Part shown: one piece after another, positions 43,901-51,639 of the stretch
Layout: every line of letters starts with the position of its first letter
How positions within the stretch are numbered: position 1 is the stretch's first letter
Assembly: GCA_934691935.1 (NCBI GenBank)
Contig: CAKUTH010000002.1
Span: 186,001-250,000, forward strand
Direction: 5' to 3'
DNA length: 64,000 nt
Source: an uncultured Candidatus Melainabacteria bacterium
GTDB lineage: Bacteria > Cyanobacteriota > Vampirovibrionia > Gastranaerophilales > Gastranaerophilaceae
Program-made: the position numbers and the translations under genes
Notes under the pieces: model-generated
Databases searched by the model: none
What the model was told of the DNA's origin: nothing
The model's input: the letters and a program-made list of their open reading frames with translations, nothing else

Positions 43901-45113
43901 TGCATTTAGACACGCAGATTATTCGTTTATGCCTCTACCAAAACGAATTAGAACATTATCTAACCAATATGCGATTACAGAACCCCAATCAATGAAATAC
44001 AAAAATGATTATCCAAAAATGGGTGGCATTTGGTATCAGCCATACGCAATTTTTGAAAATGTTGGTTTGTCTAATGGACCGAGGGTGGATGTTCAATCAT
44101 ACGGTACGCTAGTTGGTGGTGACAGCCAATACAAACAACTTAAAAGAGGTTGGGGGACAGTAACTACTCCTTATATTGGTTATAACGGTTCTTCTCAAAG
44201 CTATTCAGGTGTTTCAACAACTACTAATGGCGGAATTTTGGGTTTGACTCAAACGTTCTATCACGGAAATTTATTTACGGCATTGACCGTAAATGCGGGT
44301 GCAAGCAATGGTGAGTCAAATACAATGTACGGCAGTGAAAACTTTACGGCATTAATGGCTGGTGTTGGTAGTAAAACTGGTTACAATTTCGAGTTTAACA
44401 ACGGTAAATTTATTATTCAACCGTCAATGCTAATGGCATACACTTACGTTAATACTTTCGATTATACAAATTCAGCAGGTGTAAAAATTTCTTCAGACCC
44501 ATTGCATTCGATACAGTTGCATCCGACGATTAAATTTATGGGTAATGTTGGAAATGGTTGGCAACCTTATGCAAGTGTCGGTATGGTGTGGAACATCTTA
44601 AATGATACAAAATTTACCGCAAATAATGTTCGTTTGCCTGAAATGAGCATAAAGCCTTATGTTGAATATGGTGTGGGGTTGCAAAAGTGCTGGCATGACA
44701 AGTTTACAGGATTTATCCAAGCTATGTTGAGAAATGGTGGCAGAAATGGTGTTGCTTTAACTTTTGGTTTTAAATGGGCTTTGGGCAATGATAGCAAACC
44801 TATTGAAGAAGTTCAAAACAAACCTCAAAAAATTGTAAAAACCTCTACCCCATCAACTCAAAAAATTGAATATAAATCTAATAATTTTGTAAAATCTCCA
44901 ATTGTGTCAGTACAAAAAATAAATAATGTATCTTCAAAAACAGTTCAATCATCTAATGACACCGCTTTTTTAGGCAACAGATTAAATATTTTGACACCAC
45001 AACAGATAGCGCAAAGAGCAAATAGTAATTACACTGGAAGTAAAACAAAGAGTTTTTGTTGCAAAGTTTCAAGTCCTTCAATAGAAAAATATTCATTACG
45101 AGAAATTTTATAG
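37998..45113 (+). CDS. giant autotransporter adhesin with a post-barrel tail
   Basis: The 2371-residue protein has a long basic signal peptide (KKLGSKRKRTNILLYSAILS, cleavage near residue 33 after NFANA). A passenger of about 1900 residues follows, made of Asn/Ser/Thr/Gly-rich beta-helix coils of the pectin-lyase-like type (GGIIYNFLHGGIKTTNTTVS, TNNGTLNLNTGVITKEI). Two near-identical blocks (41584-41773 and 43123-43312) lie within it. A C-terminal autotransporter barrel spans about residues 2000-2260 (GGIWYQPYAIFENVGLSNG at its start, NGVALTFGFKWALG as last strand). Unusually, about 108 polar residues follow the barrel. It is a probable surface adhesin. Confidence 0.9.
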   Translation: MKKLGSKRKRTNILLYSAILSLMLGSNNFANAEDIVATVSSGKELKSVISNAKNPTKIQFAKDIDITDLNIIPLGTSAIEIDAEGKSLKNTKDSRFTFVDNSSLTLKNMKYVGNNTSINISNANSTIILENVAISGRTTSNVKIGPVLYLEACDVTLDNVSISSSRVNISNNSIKGGAIYLETAKSKGIITDLIDNQITSAESVSGGLIYNRRTLTPSGELNLKGDVKENKVTANNIAGGILNNDESNINSIHWNEVKDNKIITLKNSITGGVIQNKSGTIDKLHINSFSNNTITSNLKIDGGILYNESGTINGTLEIGQIVGNTIKAKTDFNGLITNVAGNIDSISIGSISDNNFEMNFMRGGIINLQGANVNDITIGEVNNNVITGNENSTSTGFILYLRELTSDSTISSNIGNVTVGQINGNTIKATNITSLLLRSALVPVENATVISKNGNVTVGEISNNNLVAVDCNDNARGGIIYNFLHGGIKTTNTTVSLGDINLKQVSNNRLESTISGSALDNTKALGGRHASGGIIANSIQSCQGSVIIKSINGEYVGNSLVSNSKIMDASGGVISNSVNGQGNAFVGIGYTLDENNKIVSVKDAILGTYKNNYVQSEELMANGGVIANYVESSKNNDIAQIGNIKADFSENYVVSNKNNAYGGVISNFYVKSQNDYKNAIIDSINGTFENNYAETKSTDVSKGAFGGAISNTATIKAINNSIFRNNYAVSANNTENKALGGAIYTKQDLTINADGGLTEFTGNYISTDGGTTKKYEAIYVDAGDKTLTLNATANGTKSGTILLNDYINGVKGYNVSLTGDSTSTIKLYNNADFKGGANVTVGDNIVIDTADGAVQNFSEINSLTSSANAKYNIDLVLSNASSSKLDYSVGEVADGFITQTSSSGLVTLDNLKIITGSSDDLINKNLKIQIIKNTDNTDNLQLALSNKLTPFLSTEGRISQVITKETKNLTPTVNYKDIFGDIVTTKDIYGILGLDKTNTTNDSLNIKITQIDSNTVTTIADVLAELTKTEIKDASGNILDKTFNLFDEDSLGNKTPANYKVSDNFGTTYNNLNIVGATNTDSSGKLVLSELDLNEKTSFVVNSGSTLNISDIKLKGNETVITNNNGNLIFTNNNIIDGKVTGTTATNTGTLEINADNLDVVLTNNGTLNLNTGVITKEITGSGITQIAGAVKNDATISQSVNVNSSGSLTVNANIGDLVNNGTVNANTSNLAGSINNSGILNLSGTLDKEISGLGTTKVNGTLNLSPSVSIDGILDLNNGTISTSDLSYSKYDITTINGSGNATIDVDWTNSKADTFNCTSGNGVLNLTLNETSTENIWDTKTIQITNGGVGISLNTTTGIKEREILGSEELRANTNWSDKFGSWKRIDTYSEKTSAIKSEGSLINDTIQYEVIKTSEGTKSYTTDGDTLSLIVQNTVAGSKDKTFTTTNANDTYTVKENLGILADNLTISGATDGTNTSTIILGDKQGITISDTNSLTIKDVKITSDGSIINATSNEAKIILDNANLQGDVLNQGDLSVKNSTSVSKITGTGKTNIDTTGKLSVSELTQSELTNAGNLTVDNLQISTSANNSGTITNNGLISGIKNLINTGTINGNGQLEISDTSSNTGNISQSIIKVSGTLDNTLGTLTATNKIQNIGSITTIADKIIATNGIINDGSLTLTNGTLSTQISGNGDTNITGAVTNNVAISQSVNVNSSGSLTVNANIGDLVNNGTVNANTSNLAGSINNSGMLNLSGTLDKEISGLGTTKVVGDSFTLSNGAVVKGTLDVNNQTLNITATNTDNMFNSVNINSGTLNLINNNVNNLSANSFNISGDVNLLLDADLAKVSMDRLPSTTVASGIINVKGINLLSDSAQEKVYIPFAYDSFKDKVQTSVTTVGKDVNNEYQTTTFAPIFKYNVSYNPNDGNFLFSRGGGKSSADFNPAVLSSAINSQIGAYSAVNETFNYAFRHADYSFMPLPKRIRTLSNQYAITEPQSMKYKNDYPKMGGIWYQPYAIFENVGLSNGPRVDVQSYGTLVGGDSQYKQLKRGWGTVTTPYIGYNGSSQSYSGVSTTTNGGILGLTQTFYHGNLFTALTVNAGASNGESNTMYGSENFTALMAGVGSKTGYNFEFNNGKFIIQPSMLMAYTYVNTFDYTNSAGVKISSDPLHSIQLHPTIKFMGNVGNGWQPYASVGMVWNILNDTKFTANNVRLPEMSIKPYVEYGVGLQKCWHDKFTGFIQAMLRNGGRNGVALTFGFKWALGNDSKPIEEVQNKPQKIVKTSTPSTQKIEYKSNNFVKSPIVSVQKINNVSSKTVQSSNDTAFLGNRLNILTPQQIAQRANSNYTGSKTKSFCCKVSSPSIEKYSLREIL
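41584..41773 (+). repeat. 190-bp internal repeat of the autotransporter, copy 1
   Basis: Matches 43123-43312 with 6 differences in 190 bp, offset 1539 bp (513 codons, in frame). It encodes the SLTVNANIGDLVNNGTVNAN block. Confidence 0.9.
43123..43312 (+). repeat. 190-bp internal repeat of the autotransporter, copy 2
   Basis: Second copy of the block at 41584. Five of the six differences are silent; one changes Ile to Met. Confidence 0.9.
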
Positions 45114-45203
45114 TTGATATTTTTGAATTCATAAAAATTTTTTGTTAAAAAAACTTAAAATTTACTAAAGTTTTGTAGGGTTTTTGTCGTTATTACAGAT
45201 ACT

Positions 45204-46118
45204 ATGAGTTTAGTTATTGATTCAAATACTGAATATTTACAAAGACTTTTGGGGATTAGTGCCGTCAAATTCCAAGAGCAGTACGCTGAAATGTCTGTTG
45301 AAGATATTATTGAAGCCGAAGCATCTCAAGGCAATCAAATGGCGATTACTCTTGCTAAAGAAATTCTAAACGATGTAAATCTTGTTATTAAGTTGTTTGA
45401 TTTGGCAGACGCAAATAATAAACTTATGATTTTAACAGAATTAAATTCTCAAGAATTACAAAAATTTTTCCCTGAAATGGAAAAAGATGATATGCTACAA
45501 GGCTTAATGTTTTTTTCTCAGGACAAATTGTTGAGTATGCTGGAAGAACTTCCGCCAGAACAACTTGTAAAAACTGTATTTGAATTGTTTTCGCAAGAAG
45601 AAGTTGTCCAGCTAATGCCAGAACAACAGCTTGACAAATTTTTGACGAGTACAGAGATTGATAAAAACAAAATTTTGAAACACATGCAATCAATTCCGCC
45701 CGAATATGTTGCGCAAGTTTTGGAACAAATCACAGGAGAGGCTGTTGGCGACGATATGGACAGTATTGATTTGTCAAAAAAATTCTCTCAATTAAATCCG
45801 CTAGAATATCAAGATGCGATAAAAGCGTTTCAGCCAACTCAAAAACAACAATTGGTTTTGTCATTAGGTAAAGAACATAATGAATGGTTTCAACTTTTTG
45901 ACGCAAATGCTTATACAACAATCATTGGTCAACAAAAACAACAACCTGAAGTTATTAAAGCAATGCATGTTCTTGAGCCTGAAAATATTGAAAAAATGTT
46001 GGAAGAACTCCCAAACGACTTGTTATCAATCGTAATTACACAAATGGATACGGAAAAATTTTCCAAAATGTTAATGGAACAGTTCCCAGAAGTCATTGCA
46101 AACGCGATTTTGCAATAG
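45204..46118 (+). CDS. MgtE-N/FliG-like helical repeat protein
   Basis: The 304-residue protein is helical with repeated acidic units (LELNSQELQKFFPEMEKDDM, LLSMLEELPPEQLVKTVFEL, MLEELPNDLLSIVITQMDTE). This resembles the N-domain repeats of MgtE transporters and FliG, which form superhelical protein-binding scaffolds. It has no membrane segments, so it is not a magnesium channel itself. No Shine-Dalgarno sequence is seen. It lies 90 bp after the autotransporter and is convergent with cinA. Function is unknown; it may be a lineage-specific scaffold. Confidence 0.65.
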   Translation: MSLVIDSNTEYLQRLLGISAVKFQEQYAEMSVEDIIEAEASQGNQMAITLAKEILNDVNLVIKLFDLADANNKLMILTELNSQELQKFFPEMEKDDMLQGLMFFSQDKLLSMLEELPPEQLVKTVFELFSQEEVVQLMPEQQLDKFLTSTEIDKNKILKHMQSIPPEYVAQVLEQITGEAVGDDMDSIDLSKKFSQLNPLEYQDAIKAFQPTQKQQLVLSLGKEHNEWFQLFDANAYTTIIGQQKQQPEVIKAMHVLEPENIEKMLEELPNDLLSIVITQMDTEKFSKMLMEQFPEVIANAILQ

Positions 46119-46127
46119 ACGGATTGG

Positions 46128-46643
46128 TTAAATTTGTTGATTAAGAGTTTCGATTGCAAAATTTAGAGCCGTTTCGGAAAACGCGAACTTCATATTTTTT
46201 CGGTTGTATTTTGGGTTAAGTTTGAATTCTTTAACAAAAATATTTCCATTGTATCCACAAGCCACATAAATCAATCCTACAGGTTTGTTTTCACTGCTTG
46301 TTGGTCCAGCAACACCCGTTGTGCAAAGTACAACTTCGCTATTTGTCAATTTTGTCAAACCTTCAGCCATTTCACGTGCACACTGTTCGCTGACAGCACC
46401 GTAAGTTTTTAATGTTTCTTCTGACACATTTAAAAATCTATGTTTTGCTTCATTTGAATATGTTACAAAATTTGCTCTAATATAGGCAGAACTTCCTGCA
46501 ATATCGGTTAATCTTGAGCTGATAAGTCCACCTGTGCAAGACTCTGCAACCGCAATTTGCAAAGCATTTCGAAGTAATATTTTAGATAAATCTAGGGCTG
46601 TTGTCGATTTTCGATTTTTGATGTTTAATAAAAAGTTTTGCAT
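46128..46643 (-). CDS. pncC: CinA C-terminal-type nicotinamide-nucleotide amidohydrolase
   Basis: The 171-residue protein is a stand-alone CinA C-terminal domain, which deamidates NMN to NaMN in NAD recycling. The signature VAESCTGGLISSRLTDIAGS is at about residues 32-51, and TTGVAGPTSSENKPVGLIYV near 105 is also typical. There is no N-terminal MoeA-like domain. The N-terminus is a little longer than usual; the ATG at 46643 has no ribosome-binding sequence, so the real start could lie a few codons later. It overlaps no other gene and converges on the 304-residue gene with 9 bp between. Confidence 0.88.
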   Translation of the reverse strand: MQNFLLNIKNRKSTTALDLSKILLRNALQIAVAESCTGGLISSRLTDIAGSSAYIRANFVTYSNEAKHRFLNVSEETLKTYGAVSEQCAREMAEGLTKLTNSEVVLCTTGVAGPTSSENKPVGLIYVACGYNGNIFVKEFKLNPKYNRKNMKFAFSETALNFAIETLNQQI

Positions 46644-46742
46644 ATATAAAGTGTGGTGCGAAAAAATGTTTTTGTCAATATTTATTAATACACACTTCCA
46701 TGACTTTCTTTTTTTTGGTTACATGATAGAAGGAGAAAAGGC

Positions 46743-48119
46743 ATGGCAATTAAAGAAAAAGAAAATAATTTAGGTTTGTTACCACAAAATATAGAAGCGG
46801 AAGAAGCAGTATTGGGCGCGATTTTGGTAAATCCCAATGTAATAACAAAAGTAGTTGAAATATTAAAACCTGAAAGTTTTTATAAACCAGCTCACAGATA
46901 TATTTATGAAGCCATGCTTCAATTGTTCAACACAAACGAAAGAATTGATATTGTTTCTGTATCTGATGTTTTGAACTATAATTCAAAGTTGGAAACAATT
47001 GGTGGGCGTGCGTTTGTAAACGATTTGTGTTATAAGACGATTACTACAACCAACATAGAGTATTATGCAAAAATCATTCAAGAAAAAGCAATAAAAAGAG
47101 CCTTAATTAACGCTGGCTCAGAAATAGTATCTTTTGGATACGATGTAAATCCAATTGACCAATCGCTTGATAGTGCTGAAAAACTTATATTTGACATAGC
47201 TTCTAAAAAAGCTACATCTGATTTAGTTCACGTAAAAGATTTGGTGTTGAATACTTACGAAAAAATTGAATATAGATATGAGCATAAAGATGAGTTGACA
47301 GGTGTTCCGACTGGATTTTATGAGCTCGATACAATATTAAACGGCTTACAAAAATCCGATTTGCTAATCCTTGCGGCGCGTCCTGCAATGGGTAAAACCG
47401 CATTTGCTCTGAATATTGCGCAAAACGTTGCCTTGAGAGCCAAAACGCCAGTTGCGATATTCTCACTTGAAATGTCAAAGGATCAGTTGATGCAACGTAT
47501 GTTATGTTCTGAGGCAGAAATTGATTCTCAAAGGGTTAAAACAGGTAATGTACAGAGCAAAGACTGGGAAAAATTGGCGTCTGCGATGAATTCGTTTGCA
47601 CAAGCTCCTATTTATATTGATGATACTTCTGGTTGTACGATTACAGATATTCGTGCAAAATGTAGAAGATTAAAAATGGAAGAAAAAAATCTCGGCTTGA
47701 TTTTGATTGACTACCTTCAATTGATGGAAAGTTCAAGCAGAGAGGATCGTATGCAACAGATTTCAGCGATTTCCAGAGGGTTGAAAATTCTTGCAAAAGA
47801 GCTTGATGTTCCTGTAATTGCACTTTCACAGCTTTCTCGTGCTGTAGAAAGTAGAACAGATAAACGTCCAATGCTTTCAGACTTAAGAGAATCAGGTTCA
47901 ATCGAACAAGATGCCGATATTGTAATGTTTATTTATCGTGATGAATATTATAGGAAAGCTGAGGATGGTGAAGATGAAGCCGTTGCAAAAGCGCAATCAA
48001 AAGGCGAATCAGAAATCATTATTGCAAAACACAGAAACGGTTCTGTAGGTACAGTTAAACTCCTATTCCAAGGCAATATTACAAAATTCAAAAATCCTAT
48101 TAAAACTGATGCTTTTTAA
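46743..48119 (+). CDS. dnaB: replicative DNA helicase
   Basis: DnaB is the hexameric helicase that unwinds DNA at the fork and binds DnaG primase (7514). The 458-residue protein has the N-terminal collar domain (LPQNIEAEEAVLGAILVNPN), the RecA-like core with Walker A LAARPAMGKTAFALNIAQN near residue 215, LILIDYLQLMESSSRED near 320, and LSDLRESGSIEQDADIVMFI near 378. No intein or insertion is present. GAAGGAGAAAAGG precedes the ATG. It ends before a hairpin shared with ferritin. Confidence 0.97.
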   Translation: MAIKEKENNLGLLPQNIEAEEAVLGAILVNPNVITKVVEILKPESFYKPAHRYIYEAMLQLFNTNERIDIVSVSDVLNYNSKLETIGGRAFVNDLCYKTITTTNIEYYAKIIQEKAIKRALINAGSEIVSFGYDVNPIDQSLDSAEKLIFDIASKKATSDLVHVKDLVLNTYEKIEYRYEHKDELTGVPTGFYELDTILNGLQKSDLLILAARPAMGKTAFALNIAQNVALRAKTPVAIFSLEMSKDQLMQRMLCSEAEIDSQRVKTGNVQSKDWEKLASAMNSFAQAPIYIDDTSGCTITDIRAKCRRLKMEEKNLGLILIDYLQLMESSSREDRMQQISAISRGLKILAKELDVPVIALSQLSRAVESRTDKRPMLSDLRESGSIEQDADIVMFIYRDEYYRKAEDGEDEAVAKAQSKGESEIIIAKHRNGSVGTVKLLFQGNITKFKNPIKTDAF

Positions 48120-48153
48120 TGAAAAAAGATGTTTGAAAGTAGAATAATACAAC

Positions 48154-48186
48154 AAATTCCCCTCACCTTTTATGGTCAGGGGAATT
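48154..48186. terminator. terminator hairpin between dnaB and ferritin
   Basis: AAATTCCCCT-C-ACC pairs with GGT-C-AGGGGAATTT. It lies between convergent genes and has A/T runs on both sides, so it can serve both directions. Confidence 0.85.
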
Positions 48187-48209
48187 TATAATATTAAAAT
48201 TATAATATT

Positions 48210-48719
48210 TTATCCAATAACAGGTTGAACAAATGTTCTTGTAGCAAGGTCTTTGTCTAACATTAACAGTGCTTTTTTATCGTCGCCGATAAGTTTTAAT
48301 GTTGCCAAAACGTCACCGACAGTAGCTTCTTCTTCAACTTGTTCTTTCAAATACCAATCTAAGAATGATAATGCTGCACGGTCTTTTACTTCTTCTGCAA
48401 CATCCATAAGTGCGTTAATTCTTGATGTTACATATTCTTCGTGAGAAAGAATGTGTTCAAAACAAGCTAAAGGTGATGCCCATTTTGTTTCAGGTTTGTC
48501 GATAGCTTCTAATTCAACTTCTCCGCCTCTTTCGTGAACATAGTCAAACATGCCCATAGCGTGCGCGTGTTCTTCTTGAATTTGAACTGACATCCAATTT
48601 ACAAAACCTTTTAGGCTTAATTTTTCAAAATATGCTTTCATTGCCAAATAAAGATATTCAGAATAAAGTTCCTTGTTAATTTGGTCATTGAAGGCTTTTT
48701 GCATTTTTTCGCTTATCAT
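48210..48719 (-). CDS. ftnA: ferritin
   Basis: This 169-residue protein is a non-haem ferritin that oxidises and stores iron in a 24-subunit shell. The ferroxidase ligands are visible: Glu in NKELYSEYLYLAMKAYFE near residue 18, and the QIQEEHAHAMGMFDYVHERG stretch near 48-67. A GAGG-type ribosome-binding site (AAAGGAGAGTAA) precedes the ATG. A GTAA repeat tract (48740-48771) lies in its presumed 5' untranslated region, between a likely promoter and the ribosome-binding site. Confidence 0.95.
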   Translation of the reverse strand: MISEKMQKAFNDQINKELYSEYLYLAMKAYFEKLSLKGFVNWMSVQIQEEHAHAMGMFDYVHERGGEVELEAIDKPETKWASPLACFEHILSHEEYVTSRINALMDVAEEVKDRAALSFLDWYLKEQVEEEATVGDVLATLKLIGDDKKALLMLDKDLATRTFVQPVIG

Positions 48720-48739
48720 AATTACTCTCCTTTATTTTG

Positions 48740-48771
48740 TAAGTAAGTAAGGAAGTAAGTAGGTAAGTAAG
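48740..48771. repeat. GTAA-type tract in the ferritin 5' untranslated region
   Basis: GTAAGTAAGTAAGG, AAGTAAGTAGG and TAAGTAAG units; CTTACTAAC about 35 bp further on is partly complementary, so a stem can form in the mRNA. Confidence 0.7.
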
Positions 48772-48894
48772 ATATTTCCCTCAAATTTCCTTGTAAACTT
48801 ACTAACTATTTTCATTTTATCACTAAAAAATTTTTTCAATATAAATAAGTTGGGTAATGAAAATTTTGTATATTCCACTTAACCTTCTTATGCT

Positions 48895-50223
48895 ATGAAA
48901 AATTGTGTGAATAAATTATTATCTGCATTAGACCAAAATGTGCATCTTACGTATGATGAATTTTCTAATTACATCGCATTTCACGCAATTGGTTTAGCAT
49001 ATTCAAAACGCTGGCTTGGCAACATTGTTCCCGCAGATGTTTTGAAACTTTCTGTAAAAGATGCTGTCAACATAATAATGACATTGTCAGAAGGTGGAAT
49101 TTTTTACAACAAATTCCCAGATAGTATCAAAACCCCAAATTATGGGGATAATTGGGGCAGATTAGCAAATTATATTGAAATAAATAACCGTGCAATTGCG
49201 ACAATGTCTGGCGGATGTACTTGTAGCGGGATTTTGAGTTGCATAAAACTTCTTTGTGCAATTCCGCCGTCTGCAAAAAGTTGGGCAAATTGCATTATTT
49301 TATCTCAGGTTTGGCAAAATATTTTTGGTGATGCCTATGAAAAAGGTCCGTTTGAAGAAAATTCTATCTACGGAATTAGGCTAAATACGTCATATAGCGA
49401 CAATATTATTGATTATTCAATTGTAGATAAAATATCTGCAGAGGAGCAGTTGAAAGCGTTTGTGGATTTAGCCCATTTTAGAGGGATAAAAGTCGGGTTC
49501 AGGCATGTAATTTCTGCTGACCAGATAAAAATTGACTATCCTAATAAAAATGATATTGTGTTTGATTGGAAAAACCCTGAACATCAAGAGATTTATATAA
49601 ACGAGTGCGTAAAGCTGATGAAATTAGGGTTTGAATGTATGTTTATAGATTCAGCAAAACATATTGGTGGGTATGATATGCCAAATTATACAGGTGTTGG
49701 GGCATTGCCAGAATACAATCAAATACAATATATTTTGCACGAAATTCGCAGACGTAGTGGCAAAACAGATATAAGTTTTGTTGGCGAAAAAAGTTCCGAT
49801 GACTTTGAAAGGTACAGACGAATGGGGCTGAATGCAGGAACAGATTTTATTACTGGTGATAATTTTCATGCGGTACAAGACTTGTCGCGACGTTTGAAAT
49901 ATATGAGAGAATATGCCCCAGGGGTTGAGATTACTAATGATAATTATGAAGGCGGGCTTAGTTACGAGCAGAAATTGAACCGTATAAATACTGCTTTGTT
50001 TGGGTTTGATATTGCAAGTGACAAATTGCCGAGTTTTATGCAAATGGATGATTTATTCCCATTGAGATATGACACTTCGACTCATCATTTGATGATGACA
50101 AATCCATCTTATTCAACGGACGGAACTGCTTTGAGTCATTGGAAAAATTTGTTTGCAAAGGATGATGGACGAAATTACAACAAACGCGTAGGTGAATTAT
50201 TTGCGTGGGCGTTGGAAAAATAA
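48895..50223 (+). CDS. GH13-like (alpha-amylase superfamily) TIM-barrel protein
   Basis: The 442-residue protein looks like a distant alpha-amylase-superfamily barrel. LGFECMFIDSAKHIGGYDMP near residue 245 resembles conserved region II with the nucleophile Asp, and TDISFVGEKSSDDFERYRRM near 300 resembles region III with the acid/base Glu. AHFRGIKVGFRHVISADQIK near 200 is like region I. There is no signal peptide. The N-terminal 120 residues are an unrecognised Cys-containing helical domain. No clear ribosome-binding sequence precedes the ATG. It lies upstream of the ferritin-like gene in the same direction. The substrate is unknown. Confidence 0.55.
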   Translation: MKNCVNKLLSALDQNVHLTYDEFSNYIAFHAIGLAYSKRWLGNIVPADVLKLSVKDAVNIIMTLSEGGIFYNKFPDSIKTPNYGDNWGRLANYIEINNRAIATMSGGCTCSGILSCIKLLCAIPPSAKSWANCIILSQVWQNIFGDAYEKGPFEENSIYGIRLNTSYSDNIIDYSIVDKISAEEQLKAFVDLAHFRGIKVGFRHVISADQIKIDYPNKNDIVFDWKNPEHQEIYINECVKLMKLGFECMFIDSAKHIGGYDMPNYTGVGALPEYNQIQYILHEIRRRSGKTDISFVGEKSSDDFERYRRMGLNAGTDFITGDNFHAVQDLSRRLKYMREYAPGVEITNDNYEGGLSYEQKLNRINTALFGFDIASDKLPSFMQMDDLFPLRYDTSTHHLMMTNPSYSTDGTALSHWKNLFAKDDGRNYNKRVGELFAWALEK

Positions 50224-50313
50224 AGGTAAGTGAGTAAGGAAGTAAGTAAGTTAGTAAGAGGATAATTCTTACTTACCTACTAACCTACTTACTTACTAAC
50301 TTAATAAGTTTTT
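50224..50313. repeat. GTAA-type inverted repeat between the GH13-like and ferritin-like genes
   Basis: AAGTAAGTAAGTTAGTAAGA is followed, after a short loop, by TCTTACTTACC and CTACTTACTTACTAACTT, so the RNA can fold into a long imperfect hairpin. Confidence 0.75.
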
Positions 50314-50340
50314 TACAAAAAAAAAGAAAAGGAGAAAAAA

Positions 50341-51639
50341 ATGACATTTAATCCACTTGAAGAAAAAGGAATTCCATTGGAAAAACAAGTAAGAAGCTGG
50401 CATGATATAGTAAAAAGACCGTTTAATAAATACGAAACAGATTGTTATTCAAGGACAAGGCAAATTTTGATGAACGGGATTGAAGTAGAGGCTTGGAACT
50501 TTAAACACAATCTTGCAAGATGTTGTCCTGACGCCGATGTGCGAAAAACTCTTGCAATGACAAGGCGTATAGAAGATATGCAACAAACGACCGTAAATTG
50601 GTTGACGCCAGCCTGTCAGTCGGTTTTGGAAACTACATTGGGTTATGAACAGGTTGCAGTAGATTTGACAGCTTGGCTTGCGCAAAACGAACCAGATGAA
50701 TATGTGAAAGAAACCTTTAATTTTGGTTTGTTAGAAGATTTCGACCACCTTTATAGGTATAGCCAGTGGGCTTATATGGTGCATGGGATTGACCCAGATA
50801 ATATTTTGCAAGGAATGACTGATGTTTTAATCGGCAGACCTACGCAAAATCACCATAATTGTAGTGGCGTAAGACTTTTATATCATTACGACAAAAACAC
50901 AGCTTCGCCACAAACAAAAGTTAATATTTATACACTTGTTTCTGGTGAGCAACAGACTCATAATTATTATGCCGAACACGGTATGATGTACGCAAATGAT
51001 GATTTGCGAAGAACTTATGGTGAAATTTGTGATGTAGAAGAAGAACACGTCACGATGTATGAAAGTTTGATTGACCCGAATGAAACGCCGTTGGAAAAAC
51101 TTTTGTTACACGAATTTACAGAAGTTTGCACTTATTACAATTGCTATAAAGATGAGGTTGATAATAGATTAAAACAGATTTGGGAAGAATTTTTGGCATT
51201 TGAATTGGGTCATTTGCAAATCGCGTCTGAATTAATTAAAAAACATGAAAAACGTGATCCTGAAGAAATTATTGGCGACCAGATTATTTTGCCATGTCAT
51301 TTTAAAGAACAAAAGGATTATGTGGCAAATATACTTGAAAACGAGATTGATAAGCGACTAGACGGCGAAGGTGGTTACACAACGATTGACAATATTCCAG
51401 AAGATTGGGCAAGCTATCGTATACAAGATACCGTAAACGATGATGGTGCACCGACAGAACAGACGATAAGATTAATTGACACATCAATAGGAATGGATAT
51501 TGTAACTTCAAGTGAAAAACTTCGTCAAAAAGAGCCAGATTTGTTAGTCCGTGGACTTCAGCCATATCCGCAAGCTCCTGATACAGTGATGGTTGAGGAT
51601 TATGAAGCTATGGTCAGTGAAAATAGAATGGAGTTTTAA
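50341..51639 (+). CDS. ferritin-like-fold protein, function unknown
   Basis: The 432-residue protein is helical with Glu/His-rich helices like the ferritin-like (di-iron) superfamily: YGEICDVEEEHVTMYESLID near residue 240 with E-x2-H, and EEFLAFELGHLQIASELIKK near 288 with E-x2-H. The N-terminal region has LARCCPDADVRKTLAMTRRI. The spacing of E-x2-H pairs suggests a metal site. AAAAGGAGAAAAAAA precedes the ATG. It follows the GH13-like gene with a hairpin-forming repeat between. No partner or substrate can be named. Confidence 0.6.
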   Translation: MTFNPLEEKGIPLEKQVRSWHDIVKRPFNKYETDCYSRTRQILMNGIEVEAWNFKHNLARCCPDADVRKTLAMTRRIEDMQQTTVNWLTPACQSVLETTLGYEQVAVDLTAWLAQNEPDEYVKETFNFGLLEDFDHLYRYSQWAYMVHGIDPDNILQGMTDVLIGRPTQNHHNCSGVRLLYHYDKNTASPQTKVNIYTLVSGEQQTHNYYAEHGMMYANDDLRRTYGEICDVEEEHVTMYESLIDPNETPLEKLLLHEFTEVCTYYNCYKDEVDNRLKQIWEEFLAFELGHLQIASELIKKHEKRDPEEIIGDQIILPCHFKEQKDYVANILENEIDKRLDGEGGYTTIDNIPEDWASYRIQDTVNDDGAPTEQTIRLIDTSIGMDIVTSSEKLRQKEPDLLVRGLQPYPQAPDTVMVEDYEAMVSENRMEF

